DNA of 64,000 nucleotides from Rhabdaerophilum calidifontis. Lineage in GTDB: Bacteria > Pseudomonadota > Alphaproteobacteria > Rhizobiales > Beijerinckiaceae. Both the position numbers and the translations under genes were made by a program. Below, piece by piece: positions 28,607 to 40,949 of the stretch. The notes beneath the pieces are model-generated. The model was not told where the DNA came from. It ran no database searches and saw nothing but the letters and a program-made list of their open reading frames with translations. The number at the start of each line of letters is the position of its first letter. Positions within the stretch are counted from its first letter, which is position 1. The stretch is taken from NCBI RefSeq assembly GCF_008641065.1, contig NZ_VTRS01000002.1, positions 62,001-126,000 of the forward strand. Direction: 5' to 3'.

Positions 28607-28649
28607 TTTTGCCGGGGTGCCAAAATAGATCTGGCTATTCCCGGCAAAA
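28607..28649. repeat. Long inverted repeat downstream of ldtP
   Basis: TTTTGCCGGG (28607-28616) and CCCGGCAAAA (28640-28649) are perfect 10-bp complements around a 23-base loop that itself holds a GCCA/TGGC pair. No T tract follows on either strand, so it is not a classic terminator. It lies 41 bases after ldtP and 160 bases before cspA. Confidence 0.6.
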
Positions 28650-28809
28650 TGGCCTAGAAGAACCTATCGAGTTTCGGCTGAATGGCCATAACCGGCGCCG
28701 TTGAATCATCCGGCCCTGGTGACGTTCCACCAATCCAAGACATCGATACACAAGGCGGTCGCGCGGTTGCGGCCGTCGGTCACGCCTGTTTTTGCGAAAG
28801 GACTACCCC

Positions 28810-29019
28810 ATGCAGATGGGCACCGTGAAATGGTTCAACGCCACCAAGGGCTTCGGTTTCATCCAGCCGGACAATGGCGGCACCGACGTGTTCGTTCACA
28901 TCTCCGCCGTCGAGCGCGCGGGCCTGCGTGGCCTCGCCGATGGCCAGAAGGTCGAGTTCGAGATCGTCGCCGATCGCCGGACCGGCAAGTCGGCGGCGGA
29001 CAATCTGCGCGCCGCGTAA
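28810..29019 (+). CDS. cspA: Cold-shock protein, CspA family
   Basis: A 69-residue single-domain cold-shock protein that binds single-stranded nucleic acids and melts RNA structure. RNP1 is KGFGFIQ and RNP2 is VFVHISA; the protein ends with the usual basic SAADNLRAA. The ATG at 28810 follows GAAAGGA at 28796-28802; a TTG at 28792 is in frame but unlikely. The upstream 140 bases may form a structured leader as in other csp genes. A strong terminator follows, so it is monocistronic. Confidence 0.95.
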   Translation: MQMGTVKWFNATKGFGFIQPDNGGTDVFVHISAVERAGLRGLADGQKVEFEIVADRRTGKSAADNLRAA

Positions 29020-29054
29020 GCGTCGAACGCCGACCGGATCTCCGATCGGGCAGG

Positions 29055-29087
29055 GAGCGCGGCGATTGATCGCCGCGCTCTTTTTCG
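29055..29087 (+). terminator. Rho-independent terminator of cspA
   Basis: GAGCGCGGCGAT (29055-29066) pairs perfectly with ATCGCCGCGCTC (29069-29080), followed by five T residues. It lies 36 bases past the cspA stop. Confidence 0.93.
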
Positions 29088-29176
29088 TGGGCACCTTGCC
29101 CGCCCCTGCTATTGCTTCTAGGAAACGGCGATGAATTGCGGGCCGGCATCGCGGCCCGCACCGCACGGGAATCGCC

Positions 29177-30469
<1,293 letters not shown>

Positions 30470-30482
30470 GGATCGTGGGGGC

Positions 30483-30698
30483 TCAGGCCGCGCGCGGGGT
30501 CTGCATGCTGTGCCAGGCGGCGATCGCCTGGAGCAGGACCAGCGCCAGCGCGCGTTCCTTCGGACCGAATTCGCCGACGATGCGCTGGATCGCGGCGATC
30601 TCCGCCTCCGCCGCGGCGTCATGCCGGGCCTCTCCGGAGGCGCCTGTTTCGGATTCGTCCAGCGCCCAGCCATTGGGCACGGTGAAATTCGTGTGCAT
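30483..30698 (-). CDS. Small protein of unknown function
   Basis: A 71-residue frame beginning MHTNFTVPNGWALDESETG, with GAGGTC at 30705-30710 six bases before the ATG. The middle is acidic and Ala-rich (ARHDAAAEAEIAAIQRIVGE) and a likely amphipathic helix KERALALVLLQAIAAWHSM closes it. No known domain was recognised. It is convergent with glyA, with 13 bases between stops. The ribosome-binding site and biased third positions suggest a real gene, but no homologue can be named. Confidence 0.55.
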   Translation of the reverse strand: MHTNFTVPNGWALDESETGASGEARHDAAAEAEIAAIQRIVGEFGPKERALALVLLQAIAAWHSMQTPRAA

Positions 30699-31034
30699 TC
30701 TTTGGACCTCTGCCGCCCCGGTTCCGGCGCTCGGCATGGCGCGCGGATCGGGCAAGACGAAAACGACCCCGCGGCCGGCCGTTCGGGCCGGGACACGCAG
30801 GATCAATGCTGTGGGAACGGGCATGCAACCCGGAATTGCCGCTCCTATATCGCATAACGATTCCGGGCGCCACAGTTCGGATTGCATGCATTCCATGCCC
30901 GATTGTCATGAATTGGGCGCGATCCGGGCGGCCTCGCGCAAGGTTGGCCCGCGTGCATTGCCCGCTGCGCGCTTGACGCATCGCCGACTTGACGGCACCA
31001 CGACCATCCCGCCTCGCAAGCGAAAGGATCGCCC
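30699..31034. other. 336-base gap with divergent promoters for the small protein and nrdR
   Basis: No convincing coding frame was recognised. The region should hold promoters for the leftward small gene and the rightward nrdR operon. Less GC-rich segments occur near 30840-30875 and 30890-30915. No NrdR-box-like pair was recognised. AAAGGA lies at 31023-31028 before the nrdR GTG. Confidence 0.4.
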
Positions 31035-31526
31035 GTGCGCTGCCCCTATTGCGGCTCGCTCGACACCCAGGTGAAGGACAGCCGGCCGACGGAGGATCAC
31101 GCCGCGATCCGCCGCCGGCGCGTCTGCCCGGATTGCGGCGGCCGTTTCACCACTTTCGAGCGCGTGCAATTGCGCGAATTGACGGTGCTCAAACGCTCCG
31201 GGCGGCGCGCGCCCTTCGACCGCGACAAACTGGCGCGCTCGATCGAGGTGGCGCTGCGCAAGCGCCCGGTCGAGCCGGAGCGCGTCGAGCGGCTGATCAA
31301 CGGTATCGTCCGCCAGCTCGAAAGCCAGGGCGAGGGTGAGGTGACGAGCGAGGAGATCGGCGCGCTGGTGATGGAGGGGCTCAAATCCCTCGACGACATC
31401 GCCTATGTCCGCTTTGCCTCGGTCTACCGCAATTTTCGCGAGGCCAGGGAATTCGGCGCGCTGATCGACGAACTCAACGCCGATCAGAAGGCGGCCGATG
31501 CGCGGGATGGCGGGGACGAGACGTGA
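31035..31526 (+). CDS. nrdR: Transcriptional repressor NrdR
   Basis: A 163-residue repressor of ribonucleotide reductase genes. The N-terminal zinc ribbon has Cys3, Cys6, Cys31 and Cys34 (MRCPYCG and [15 protein letters not shown]), followed by the ATP-cone domain that senses ATP and dATP ([15 protein letters not shown], then [11 protein letters not shown]). Translation starts at GTG 31035 with AAAGGA upstream. It overlaps ribD by four bases (GTGA), beginning a tightly packed operon through thiL. Confidence 0.96.
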   Translation: MRCPYCGSLDTQVKDSRPTEDHAAIRRRRVCPDCGGRFTTFERVQLRELTVLKRSGRRAPFDRDKLARSIEVALRKRPVEPERVERLINGIVRQLESQGEGEVTSEEIGALVMEGLKSLDDIAYVRFASVYRNFREAREFGALIDELNADQKAADARDGGDET

Positions 31527-32632
31527 GCCTTCCGGCACGGGACGAGGCCTTCATGCGCGCGGCGCTGGCGCTGGCGCGGCGCGGCCTCGGGCGCACGGCG
31601 CCCAATCCGAGCGTCGCGGCGCTGGTTGTGGATCCGCGCCGTGATCCCCCGGTCATGCTCGGGCGCGGCGTCACCGCGCCGGGCGGGCGGCCGCATGCCG
31701 AGGATCTCGCGCTCGCCCAGGCCGGTGCGGCGGCGCGCGGTGCGACGCTCTACGTGACGCTCGAACCCTGCGCCCGCCGCTCGGCGCGCTGGTACGGGCC
31801 CTCCTGCACCGACCTGATCCTGGCGAGCGGCATCGCCCGCGTCGTCGTCGCCGGCGCCGATCCCTCGCCCTTCGCGGCCGGAGAGGGCGCGGCGCGGCTC
31901 CGCGCCGCCGGCATCGCCGTGGTGGAAGGCGTGCTCGCGGAAGAGGCGGCGCGGCTCAACCAGGGTCATTGCCAGCGCGTGCGGCTCAACCGCCCCTTCA
32001 CGCGCATCAAGCTGGCGATGACGGCCGACGGCTTCGCCGCCACGCCCGATCGCCGCCCGCTCGCCATCACCGGCGAGGCGGCGCGCGGCCATGTCCACCG
32101 CCTGCGCGCCGATGTCGACGCGTTGGTGACCGGGATCGGCACCGTGCTCGCCGATGATCCGCTGCTCGACGTGCGCCTGCCCGGCATGGCGGAATGGTCG
32201 CCCCTGCGCGTGATCCTCGATACCGAGGCGCGGATCGTTGCGGATCTGCGCATCATCCGCGACGCGGCGCGCGTTCCGGTCCTGGTCCTGACCGCGGCGC
32301 CGGAACGGGCGGCCGCGACGCTCGCCGGCGCTGCCGAGATCGCCGCCGTGCCGCGCGGGGCCGATGGCCGGCTTGATCTCGATGCCTGTTTCGGCCTGCT
32401 CGCCGCACGCGGCATCACCCGCGCCATGGTCGAGGCCGGGCCGACGCTCGCCGACGCGGTCGCCGCCGCCGGGCATTGCGACGAATGCGTCCGCCTTACT
32501 GGCCCCGAGGCCGCGGGCGCGGGCCTCGCCGCGACCGGCCCGGCGCTCGCAGCCTGGCTCGCCGGGGCGGAGCGGATCGAGGCGCGGTTCTGGGGCGCGG
32601 ATTACGCCGAGACCTTCGTGAGGAGAATGTGA
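31523..32632 (+). CDS. ribD: Bifunctional riboflavin deaminase/reductase
   Basis: A 369-residue enzyme of riboflavin synthesis: an N-terminal deaminase (1-145) and a C-terminal reductase (about 150-369) act on the GTP cyclohydrolase II product. The zinc site has His58 and Glu60 in PHAEDLAL plus Cys83 and Cys95; the two cysteines are 12 residues apart, against nine in the common PCxHxGxTPPC form. The reductase shows [11 protein letters not shown] and [14 protein letters not shown]. It starts at GTG 31523 overlapping nrdR and ends overlapping ribE. A second, stand-alone reductase gene occurs at 48014. Confidence 0.93.
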   Translation: MSLPARDEAFMRAALALARRGLGRTAPNPSVAALVVDPRRDPPVMLGRGVTAPGGRPHAEDLALAQAGAAARGATLYVTLEPCARRSARWYGPSCTDLILASGIARVVVAGADPSPFAAGEGAARLRAAGIAVVEGVLAEEAARLNQGHCQRVRLNRPFTRIKLAMTADGFAATPDRRPLAITGEAARGHVHRLRADVDALVTGIGTVLADDPLLDVRLPGMAEWSPLRVILDTEARIVADLRIIRDAARVPVLVLTAAPERAAATLAGAAEIAAVPRGADGRLDLDACFGLLAARGITRAMVEAGPTLADAVAAAGHCDECVRLTGPEAAGAGLAATGPALAAWLAGAERIEARFWGADYAETFVRRM

Positions 32633-33285
32633 TGTTCACCGGCCTTGTCAGCGATATTGGCACGATCATCCATGCGGAGGGCGGGGCGGATCTGCGCCGC
32701 TTCCGCATCGCCTGCCGCTATGATCCGGCCTCGATCGCCATCGGCGCCTCGATCGCCTGCGCCGGCATCTGCCTCACCGTGACGCATGCCGGCGCGGCGG
32801 CGCAGGGCGCGGCGGATCCCGAGCCCGGCGCCTGGTTCGAGGTGGAGGCGGCCGCCGAGACGCTGCGCCTCACCCGCGCGGCGCAATGGCGGACCGGAAC
32901 CCGGCTCAATCTCGAACGCGCGCTCAAACTCGGCGACGAACTGGGCGGCCACCTCGTCACCGGCCATGTCGACGGGCTGGCGCGCATCCTCGCGCGCGAA
33001 ACGGTGACGGCGGCGGATGGCGATTGGGGTGCGACGGCACGCTTCGTGCTGGAGGCGCCGGCGCCGCTCCACCGCTTCATCGCCGCGAAAGGCTCGGTCA
33101 CTCTCGACGGCGTCTCGCTGACCGTGAACACGGTGGAGGCGCAGCGCTTCTCCGTGCTGCTGATCCCGCATACGCTCAAGGTCACGACCTTCGGCGCGCG
33201 GGAGGCCGGGGAGGAGGTCCATCTCGAGATCGACATGATGGCCCGCTACGCCGCGCGCCTTGCGGAGACGGCCCGACCGGCCTAG
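32632..33285 (+). CDS. ribE: Riboflavin synthase, alpha subunit
   Basis: A 217-residue enzyme that dismutates two molecules of 6,7-dimethyl-8-ribityllumazine to riboflavin. It has the two homologous lumazine-binding halves; the first begins [12 protein letters not shown] and each carries a GxSxACxGICLTV or GSVTLDGVSLTVN motif. The ATG at 32632 overlaps the ribD stop (TGATG). The order nrdR-ribD-ribE-ribH-nusB is typical of this class of bacteria. Confidence 0.96.
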   Translation: MFTGLVSDIGTIIHAEGGADLRRFRIACRYDPASIAIGASIACAGICLTVTHAGAAAQGAADPEPGAWFEVEAAAETLRLTRAAQWRTGTRLNLERALKLGDELGGHLVTGHVDGLARILARETVTAADGDWGATARFVLEAPAPLHRFIAAKGSVTLDGVSLTVNTVEAQRFSVLLIPHTLKVTTFGAREAGEEVHLEIDMMARYAARLAETARPA

Positions 33286-33309
33286 ACCCTCGCCCAGAAG
33301 GAGTTCGCC

Positions 33310-33795
33310 ATGGCCGAGGCCGCACGCCGCACCCTGCCGACCTATCCGGCGCCGGGCGCGCATGTCGTGATCGTCGAGGGACGGTTCTACGACGATCTCA
33401 ACGATATGCTGATCGCCGGCGCGCGCCGGATGCTGGAGGCCGCCGGCGCGAGCGTCGAGATCTTCACGGTGCCGGGCGCGCTCGAAATCCCGGTCGCCAT
33501 CGAGATCATCCGCCGGCAGGCGGCGGAAGGCCGGCGCCGCGCCGACGCCTTCGTCGCGCTCGGCGTGGTGATCCGCGGTGAGACGACGCATTACGAGATC
33601 GTCTCGAACGAGAGCGCCCGCGCGCTGGTGGCGCTCGCGACGCTTGAGGCGCTCGCCCTCGGCAACGGCATCCTCACGGTCGAGGATTTCGAGCAGGCGG
33701 AGGCACGGGCGAACCCGGCGAAGGGCGACAAGGGCGGGGATGCCGCGCGTGCCGCCCTGGCGCTGCTCGCGCTCAGGCGGGGAGAGGCGGCGTGA
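33310..33795 (+). CDS. ribH: 6,7-dimethyl-8-ribityllumazine synthase
   Basis: A 161-residue enzyme that joins the ribityl-diaminouracil and dihydroxybutanone phosphate to form the riboflavin precursor. The catalytic His94 lies in [16 protein letters not shown], and [11 protein letters not shown] is the conserved strand. AAGGAG precedes the ATG closely. It ends overlapping nusB (GTGA). Some rhizobia have two RibH types; the sequence does not show which this is. Confidence 0.96.
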   Translation: MAEAARRTLPTYPAPGAHVVIVEGRFYDDLNDMLIAGARRMLEAAGASVEIFTVPGALEIPVAIEIIRRQAAEGRRRADAFVALGVVIRGETTHYEIVSNESARALVALATLEALALGNGILTVEDFEQAEARANPAKGDKGGDAARAALALLALRRGEAA

Positions 33796-34277
33796 GCAAT
33801 CCCGTTCCTTCGCGCGGGGAGAAGCGTTCCGCCGCCCGGCTCGCCGCCGTGCAGGCGCTCTACCAGATGGAACTTGCCGCCAAGGGCCTCAACGAGGTCT
33901 TCGCCGAGTTCGAATCGTTCTGGATGGGGCGCGAGATCGAGGGCGATCAATACAAGCCCGCCGAAAGCCGGCTGTTCCGCCGCATCGTCGAGGGCGTCGT
34001 CGCGGATCAGATCGCGATCGACCGCCGCATCGACGCCCTGCTCGCCGATGGCTGGCCGCTGAAGCGCATCGAGGCGATCATGCGCGCCATCCTGCGCGCG
34101 GGCGCCTTCGAACTGCTCCACGCGCCGGATGTGCCGGTCAAGGTCGCGATCTCGGAATATGTCGATCTCGCCTCGGCCTTCGTCGATCGCGACGAGGTGG
34201 GAATGATCAACGCCGTGCTCGACCGCCTCGCCAAGGCGGCGCGGGGCGAGGAACTGGCCCGCGCCGGGCGCGGCTGA
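33792..34277 (+). CDS. nusB: Transcription antitermination factor NusB
   Basis: A 161-residue helical protein that binds boxA RNA with NusE during rRNA antitermination. The family start [17 protein letters not shown] and the C-terminal block [28 protein letters not shown] are intact. The GTG start overlaps the ribH stop. It is followed 12 bases later by thiL. Confidence 0.96.
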   Translation: MSNPVPSRGEKRSAARLAAVQALYQMELAAKGLNEVFAEFESFWMGREIEGDQYKPAESRLFRRIVEGVVADQIAIDRRIDALLADGWPLKRIEAIMRAILRAGAFELLHAPDVPVKVAISEYVDLASAFVDRDEVGMINAVLDRLAKAARGEELARAGRG

Positions 34278-34289
34278 GCGGCGGCGGCG

Positions 34290-35273
34290 ATGGCGGCCCC
34301 GCTTTCGGAATTCGACCTCATCGCGCGGTTCTTCGCGCCCATCGCGGCGCCCGGCGGGCTCGGTCTGCTCGATGATGCCGCGCTCCTCGCCCCGCAGCCG
34401 GGCTGCGATCTCGTGCTGACCAAGGACGCGATCGTCGAGGGCGTGCATTTCTTCGCCGAGGATCCGCCGGGCGCGGTCGCGCGCAAGGCGCTGGCCGTCA
34501 ACCTCTCCGATCTCGCGGCGAAAGGGGCGACGCCGCTCGGCTTCCTGCTCGCGCTGGGCCGCGGGCCGCGCCAGGACGAGGAGTGGCTCGCCGCCTTCGC
34601 CGGGGGGCTTGCGGAGGAGGCCCGCGCCGGCCGCTGCCCGCTGCTCGGCGGCGATACGGTCCGGACCGGGCAGGCCTTCTTCTCGATCACCGCCTTCGGC
34701 GCCGTGCCGGCCGGGCGGATGGTGCGCCGGCAGGCGGGCGCGCCGGGCGATCTCCTGTTCGTCTCGGGCACGATCGGCGATGCCGCGCTCGGGCTCCGGC
34801 TACGGCTCGAACCGGATGCCGCCTGGAGCCGCGCGCTCCCGCCCGCGGCGCGCGCGCATCTCCTCGACCGTTATCTCCACCCTGCGCCGCGCCTTGCGCT
34901 TGCGCCGGTGCTCCTCGATCATGCCCGCGCGGCGATGGACATTTCCGACGGGCTCGTAGGCGATGCCGACAAGCTGGTCGCCGGGCTCGGCGCGGCGTTC
35001 GACATCGCCGCCGTCCCGCTCTCGGAGGCTGCGCGAGCCGCGATCGCGCGCGAGCCCGCGCTGCGCGACACCGCGCTGACGGGCGGGGACGATTACGAGA
35101 TCCTCGCCGCCGTGCCGCTCGAGCAGGCGGCGGCCTTCACGGCCGGGGCGGAACGGGCCGGGGTGCCGGTCACCGGGATCGGCCGGCTGCTGCCGGCCGG
35201 CTCGGGCATTGTCTGGCGCGGCGACGATGGCGCGGCCCGGCTCTTCTCAAACCGGTCCTTCCGGCATTTCTGA
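34290..35273 (+). CDS. thiL: Thiamine-monophosphate kinase
   Basis: A 327-residue kinase that makes thiamine diphosphate from the monophosphate. GDT in LLGGDTVRTG, DDAALLAPQPG and the later MDISDGLVGDADKL are the ATP/Mg and substrate motifs of the PurM-like fold. The usual start SEFDLIARFFAP is present. It ends a compact run from nrdR; the MFS gene begins 12 bases on. Confidence 0.95.
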   Translation: MAAPLSEFDLIARFFAPIAAPGGLGLLDDAALLAPQPGCDLVLTKDAIVEGVHFFAEDPPGAVARKALAVNLSDLAAKGATPLGFLLALGRGPRQDEEWLAAFAGGLAEEARAGRCPLLGGDTVRTGQAFFSITAFGAVPAGRMVRRQAGAPGDLLFVSGTIGDAALGLRLRLEPDAAWSRALPPAARAHLLDRYLHPAPRLALAPVLLDHARAAMDISDGLVGDADKLVAGLGAAFDIAAVPLSEAARAAIAREPALRDTALTGGDDYEILAAVPLEQAAAFTAGAERAGVPVTGIGRLLPAGSGIVWRGDDGAARLFSNRSFRHF

Positions 35274-35285
35274 AAGGCCAGATGC

Positions 35286-36491
35286 ATGAGCGCGAATGAC
35301 AGCCTTGCCCGCCGCAATGCCATCGTGCTCGCCGGCGCCCATGCGCTGGCCGGCGCCAATGCCTCGGTGGTCATCGCCACCGGCGCGCTGGTCGGGCAGG
35401 TGCTTGCACCCTCGCAGGATTGGGCGACGCTGCCGATCACGACCTTCGTGCTCGGCACCGCGCTTGCGACCCTGCCCGCGGCGGCGATGATGCGTGGGCT
35501 CGGCCGGCGCGATTCCTACCGGATCGGCGCCGGGTTCGGCGTCGTGGCCGGGCTCCTTGCCGCCTATGCCGTGCGCGAGGCGTGGTTCACGCTGTTCCTG
35601 CTCGCCACCGCCCTGTGCGGCGCCTATCAGGCCTTCGTGGTCAGCTACCGGTTCGGCGCGACGGACAATGCGAGCCCCGCCTACCGCCCGCGCGCCATTT
35701 CCTATGTCCTGCTCGGCGGGCTCGCCTCGGCGATCGTCGGGCCGCAGCTCGTGATCCATACCAAGGATCTCACTCCGCCGATCACCTTCTTCGCGAGCTA
35801 TCTCGGCCAGGCGCTGTTCGCAGGCGCCGCCCTGCTGCTGCTGGGTCTGACGCGCTTCCCCGCCGCGGCCGCGAGCGATGCCGGCGCGGCGCCGGCCCGG
35901 CCGCTCCGGGAGATCCTCGCCGCGCCGCGGCTGCGCGTCGCCATCGCCTGCGGCGCCGTCTCCCAGGCGCTGATGAACCTGATCATGACGGCGACGCCGC
36001 TCGCCATGGTCGGATGCGGGCTCACCGCCACCGAGGCCACGCTGGCGATTCAATGGCACATCATCGGCATGTTCGCGCCGGGCTTCTTCACCGGCGGGCT
36101 GATCAACCGGTTCGGCATCTATCCGGTCATGCTGTTCGGCCTCGCCCTGCTCGCCGCCTGCGGCGTGGTTGCGCTGGCGGGGATCTCGGTCGAGCATTTC
36201 TTCGCGGCGCTGATCCTGCTCGGGCTCGGCTGGAACTTCGCCTTTGTCGGCGCCTCGGCGCTGATCGCCGCCGACCAGCGCCCCGCCGAGCGCACGAAGG
36301 TGCAGGGCGTCAACGACCTGATCATCTTTTCGGTCACGGCGGCCGCCTCGCTCTCGGCCGGCAAGATCCTCGCCGGTTTCGGCTGGTCCGCCCTCAACCT
36401 GACGCTGTTTCCCTTCGTGCTCGCCGCGGCCCTGCTCGTGCTCTGGCTGGCGCGCGCGGAGCGCCGGCCGGCTCGGGACGCGGCGGAATAG
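35286..36491 (+). CDS. MFS transporter
   Basis: A 401-residue major facilitator superfamily protein with about 12 transmembrane helices and a short loop in the middle ([15 protein letters not shown]) between the two six-helix halves. The N-terminal segment ([23 protein letters not shown]) and the central and C-terminal helices resemble YdeE/TsgA-like or riboflavin-neighbouring MFS proteins of rhizobia. The substrate cannot be told. It starts 12 bases after thiL and may be in the same transcript; the 236-base gap after it separates it from hppA. Confidence 0.85.
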   Translation: MSANDSLARRNAIVLAGAHALAGANASVVIATGALVGQVLAPSQDWATLPITTFVLGTALATLPAAAMMRGLGRRDSYRIGAGFGVVAGLLAAYAVREAWFTLFLLATALCGAYQAFVVSYRFGATDNASPAYRPRAISYVLLGGLASAIVGPQLVIHTKDLTPPITFFASYLGQALFAGAALLLLGLTRFPAAAASDAGAAPARPLREILAAPRLRVAIACGAVSQALMNLIMTATPLAMVGCGLTATEATLAIQWHIIGMFAPGFFTGGLINRFGIYPVMLFGLALLAACGVVALAGISVEHFFAALILLGLGWNFAFVGASALIAADQRPAERTKVQGVNDLIIFSVTAAASLSAGKILAGFGWSALNLTLFPFVLAAALLVLWLARAERRPARDAAE

Positions 36492-36727
36492 CCGCGTGCG
36501 CGAAAAATCCGGGGCTCTTCCCCGCCTTTCGACGATTGCAGCGTGGCGGAGGCGTTAAAGCTTTGCTAACACCCCCAGATCAGCGGGGGCGCGGCGGGGC
36601 GGGGAGGCCCCGGCCTTCGAACCTGATGGGCAAGTGGCGCAGCCGCGCTTCTGCGGCGCGCGCCGGAGCAGCAGGACCCGTTCCCGGCATGCATGCCGGG
36701 GCGGCGCAGCAAGGAACGAGCAATAAC

Positions 36728-38872
<2,145 letters not shown>

Positions 38873-38903
38873 GGCGCGGAACGGCGGCTAGGCCCCTGAA
38901 AAC

Positions 38904-38931
38904 AAACCCCGCGGGTTTCCCGCGGGGTTTT
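38904..38931. terminator. Bidirectional terminator between hppA and bamE
   Basis: AAACCCCGCGGG (38904-38915) pairs perfectly with CCCGCGGGGTTT (38919-38930) around a TTT loop. T residues follow the stem on the plus strand and, through the A residues on the left, also on the minus strand. It sits between two convergent genes, so it can stop both. Confidence 0.92.
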
Positions 38932-38973
38932 GCATTCGGGCCGGCGAAGGGCGGTGCGCCGGGCCGGTCGTCG

Positions 38974-39444
38974 TCAGACCGCGCTGGCGCCGAGGCGCCG
39001 GAACAGGCTCGCGATGAAGCTGCCTTCCTGCCCGCCGGTCGGCGTGGTCCGCGAGATGAAATCGAAGACCTTGCCGTCCTTGATGCCGTAATTGGCGATG
39101 CGCTCGACCTTGTTGTTCTTGTCGAGATAGATCGCCACGACGCGCTGGTCGGTGATCTTCTCTTCCATGAACAGGAAGGGCTGGGAGATCTTCTGCGAGA
39201 TGTAATAATATGCCTGGCTGCCGACCGTGGAAGTCGTCGAGGGCGTGCCGAGCACCAGGATCACCTGCTCGGCGGAGGCGCCGACCTTGATCTGCTCCAG
39301 CGCCTTCTCGTCGAGCACATAGCCGCGCGTGCCGCCGCCCTGGTTCATGCAGCCGCCGAGCAGCAGCGCCGCCAAGGCCGCTCCGGCAAGACGCCCCTGG
39401 AGGGTGCGAGGGGACGGGGCGCTTCGGGAAAGGGTCCGGTTCAA
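38974..39444 (-). CDS. bamE: Outer-membrane assembly lipoprotein BamE
   Basis: A 156-residue lipoprotein of the BAM complex, which inserts beta-barrel proteins into the outer membrane. The signal peptide ends with the lipobox LLGGC (Cys32). The mature SmpA/OmlA domain has GASAEQVILVLGTPSTTS, AYYYISQK and KVFDFISRT. No ATG fits: the start is TTG at 39444, with GGAG eight bases upstream and a stop codon not far before it in frame. The start region is duplicated in tandem (see repeat). Confidence 0.88.
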   Translation of the reverse strand: MNRTLSRSAPSPRTLQGRLAGAALAALLLGGCMNQGGGTRGYVLDEKALEQIKVGASAEQVILVLGTPSTTSTVGSQAYYYISQKISQPFLFMEEKITDQRVVAIYLDKNNKVERIANYGIKDGKVFDFISRTTPTGGQEGSFIASLFRRLGASAV

Positions 39445-39474
39445 GCATTCACTCCAGTCAAGCGTTCACTCCAG
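39441..39474. repeat. 17-bp tandem duplication covering the bamE translation start
   Basis: Two adjacent 17-base copies (39441-39457 and 39458-39474) differ at one base. On the minus strand each contains GGAG followed after seven or eight bases by TTGA, so the bamE ribosome-binding site and TTG start are present twice. Confidence 0.75.
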
Positions 39475-39689
39475 TCCAATATTGACGTCGATGGATCCCC
39501 GGGCCTCCCGGTCCCGGTCCAACGATCCCAGGCCGGGCGAACCGGCCGCATGATCGGGACACCGGCTTTGCGTGTGCGCCCGAACATCGCTATGGATGCC
39601 CAAAACGCGCGTGAAACACAATCGCCGCCGGGCAGATTTCCGGGCGGCGGCGCAATCCGCGCTTCCCGAGGCCCAGCCCTGGCACGACC

Positions 39690-40238
39690 ATGATCTCGAT
39701 CCCGTTCTCCCGCCCCCGGCCGGACCCGATCGCAGCGCTCTACGGCGATATCGTGGCGGCGGCGCGCATGCCGCGCGTTTATGCCGAGTTTGGTGTCGCC
39801 GACGATTTCGAGGGCCGGTTTGAATATCTGGCGCTGGTCGCGACCCTGGCGCTGCGCCGGCTCCGGTCGCTGCCGCCACCCGCCGGCGAGATCGCCCAGC
39901 AGCTCGTCGACCGCGTGTTCGACGGGCTCGACGATGCCCTGCGGCGGATCGGCGTGTCCGATCTCGCGGTCGGCAAGAAGGTCAAGAAGCTCGCGCAGGG
40001 CTTCTACGGCCGCGCCGGGGCCTATTCCGCCGCGCTCGATTCGGGCGCGGAGGCGGACATGCGCACGGCGCTGGCGCGCAACCTGTTCGGCGGCCGCCTC
40101 ACGCCGGAGGCTGTGCCGCCGGCGCTCCTCGCCGAACTCGCCGCCATGACGGTGCGGCTCGACGCCGCCCCGCTCGATGCGCTCCTCGCCGGCGGCGTGC
40201 TCGCCGCCCCCGCTTCCCGATCCGGAGGGACGCCATGA
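39690..40238 (+). CDS. Ubiquinol-cytochrome c chaperone family protein
   Basis: A 182-residue soluble protein of the CBP3/UQCC1 family, which helps cytochrome b and the bc1 complex assemble. The conserved core is YGDIVAAARMPRVYAEFGVAD, then RFEYLALVATLALRRL, FDGLDDALRRIGVSDLAVGKKVKKLAQGF (family signature) and FYGRAGAYSAAL. The pair with the following DUF177 gene, which overlaps by four bases, is widespread in alphaproteobacteria. bamE is divergent upstream. Confidence 0.93.
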   Translation: MISIPFSRPRPDPIAALYGDIVAAARMPRVYAEFGVADDFEGRFEYLALVATLALRRLRSLPPPAGEIAQQLVDRVFDGLDDALRRIGVSDLAVGKKVKKLAQGFYGRAGAYSAALDSGAEADMRTALARNLFGGRLTPEAVPPALLAELAAMTVRLDAAPLDALLAGGVLAAPASRSGGTP

Positions 40239-40792
40239 CATCCGAAACCCCGCACCCGGCCAAATCCGGGGCCGCCGCGCCGCCCTTCTCGCATCCGCTT
40301 GCCGTCGCGACCCTGCCGGCGAGCCTGGAACTGACCCTGCGCCCCGATGCCGAGGCGCGGGCGCGGATCGCGCGGAGCCTCGGCCTGTTCGCGCTCGACG
40401 ATCTCGCGGCCGCTTTCCGCATCGAGGCGAAGGAGAGCGGCCTCGTCACGGTGGAGGGCCGGATCGCAGCGCGTTTCCAGCCCTTCTGCGTCGTGACGCT
40501 CGACCCCTTCCCGGATGCGATCGACGAGCCGGTGGCGATCCGCTTCGCGCCCGAGGCGCTGGTCGCGAAGATGACGGCGCGAGCGGAGGCCGATGCGATC
40601 GAGGATTTCGAGCCGCCGGACGTGATCGAGAATGGTGTGATCGATCTCGGCGCCGTGGCGGTGGAATTCCTGGCGCTGGCGCTCGATCCCTATCCGCGCA
40701 AGCCCGGCGCGGAGTTCCAGGGGCTTTCCGAGGGAGCGGGGCATGTTTCGCCCTTCGAGGCGCTCAAGGTGCTGAAGCGCGATCCTTCGTGA
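40235..40792 (+). CDS. YceD / DUF177 family protein
   Basis: A 185-residue YceD-family protein. The core has TLPASLELTLRPDAEARARI, VTVEGRIAARFQPFCVVTLDPF (where other members carry CxR..CxxPF-like motifs) and DVIENGVIDLGAVAVEFLALALDPYPRKPG. In many bacteria YceD precedes ribosomal protein rpmF and is linked to 23S rRNA maturation; here rpmF is absent and plsX follows, a normal order in alphaproteobacteria. It overlaps the bc1-chaperone gene by four bases. Confidence 0.9.
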   Translation: MTSETPHPAKSGAAAPPFSHPLAVATLPASLELTLRPDAEARARIARSLGLFALDDLAAAFRIEAKESGLVTVEGRIAARFQPFCVVTLDPFPDAIDEPVAIRFAPEALVAKMTARAEADAIEDFEPPDVIENGVIDLGAVAVEFLALALDPYPRKPGAEFQGLSEGAGHVSPFEALKVLKRDPS

Positions 40793-40821
40793 GGCCTCCG
40801 CGCTGCCAATCCCGCTGATTT

Positions 40822-40844
40822 CGCGCCGCCGGCGCGGCTTTTCG
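40822..40844 (+). terminator. Weak hairpin with T tract after the DUF177 gene
   Basis: CGCGCC-GCC-GGCGCG (40822-40836) is followed by GCTTTTC. The stem is short but GC-rich. It lies between DUF177 and plsX and may reduce read-through. Confidence 0.4.
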
Positions 40845-40949
40845 GCTTGCGCCGGCCCGGCACAAATTCTATGCCGTCACGCCCGGGCGCGCGGCGTGCG
40901 ATGCCCGAAGGATCGGCGCGTTCGCCGCATAAGGGAACCAGGTTCGTAG

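Noticed and set aside
35420-36727. A 1150-codon frame joining sequence antisense-frame to the MFS gene with hppA.
   Set aside because: The upstream part is an out-of-frame reading of the MFS gene; hppA has its own normal start at 36728.
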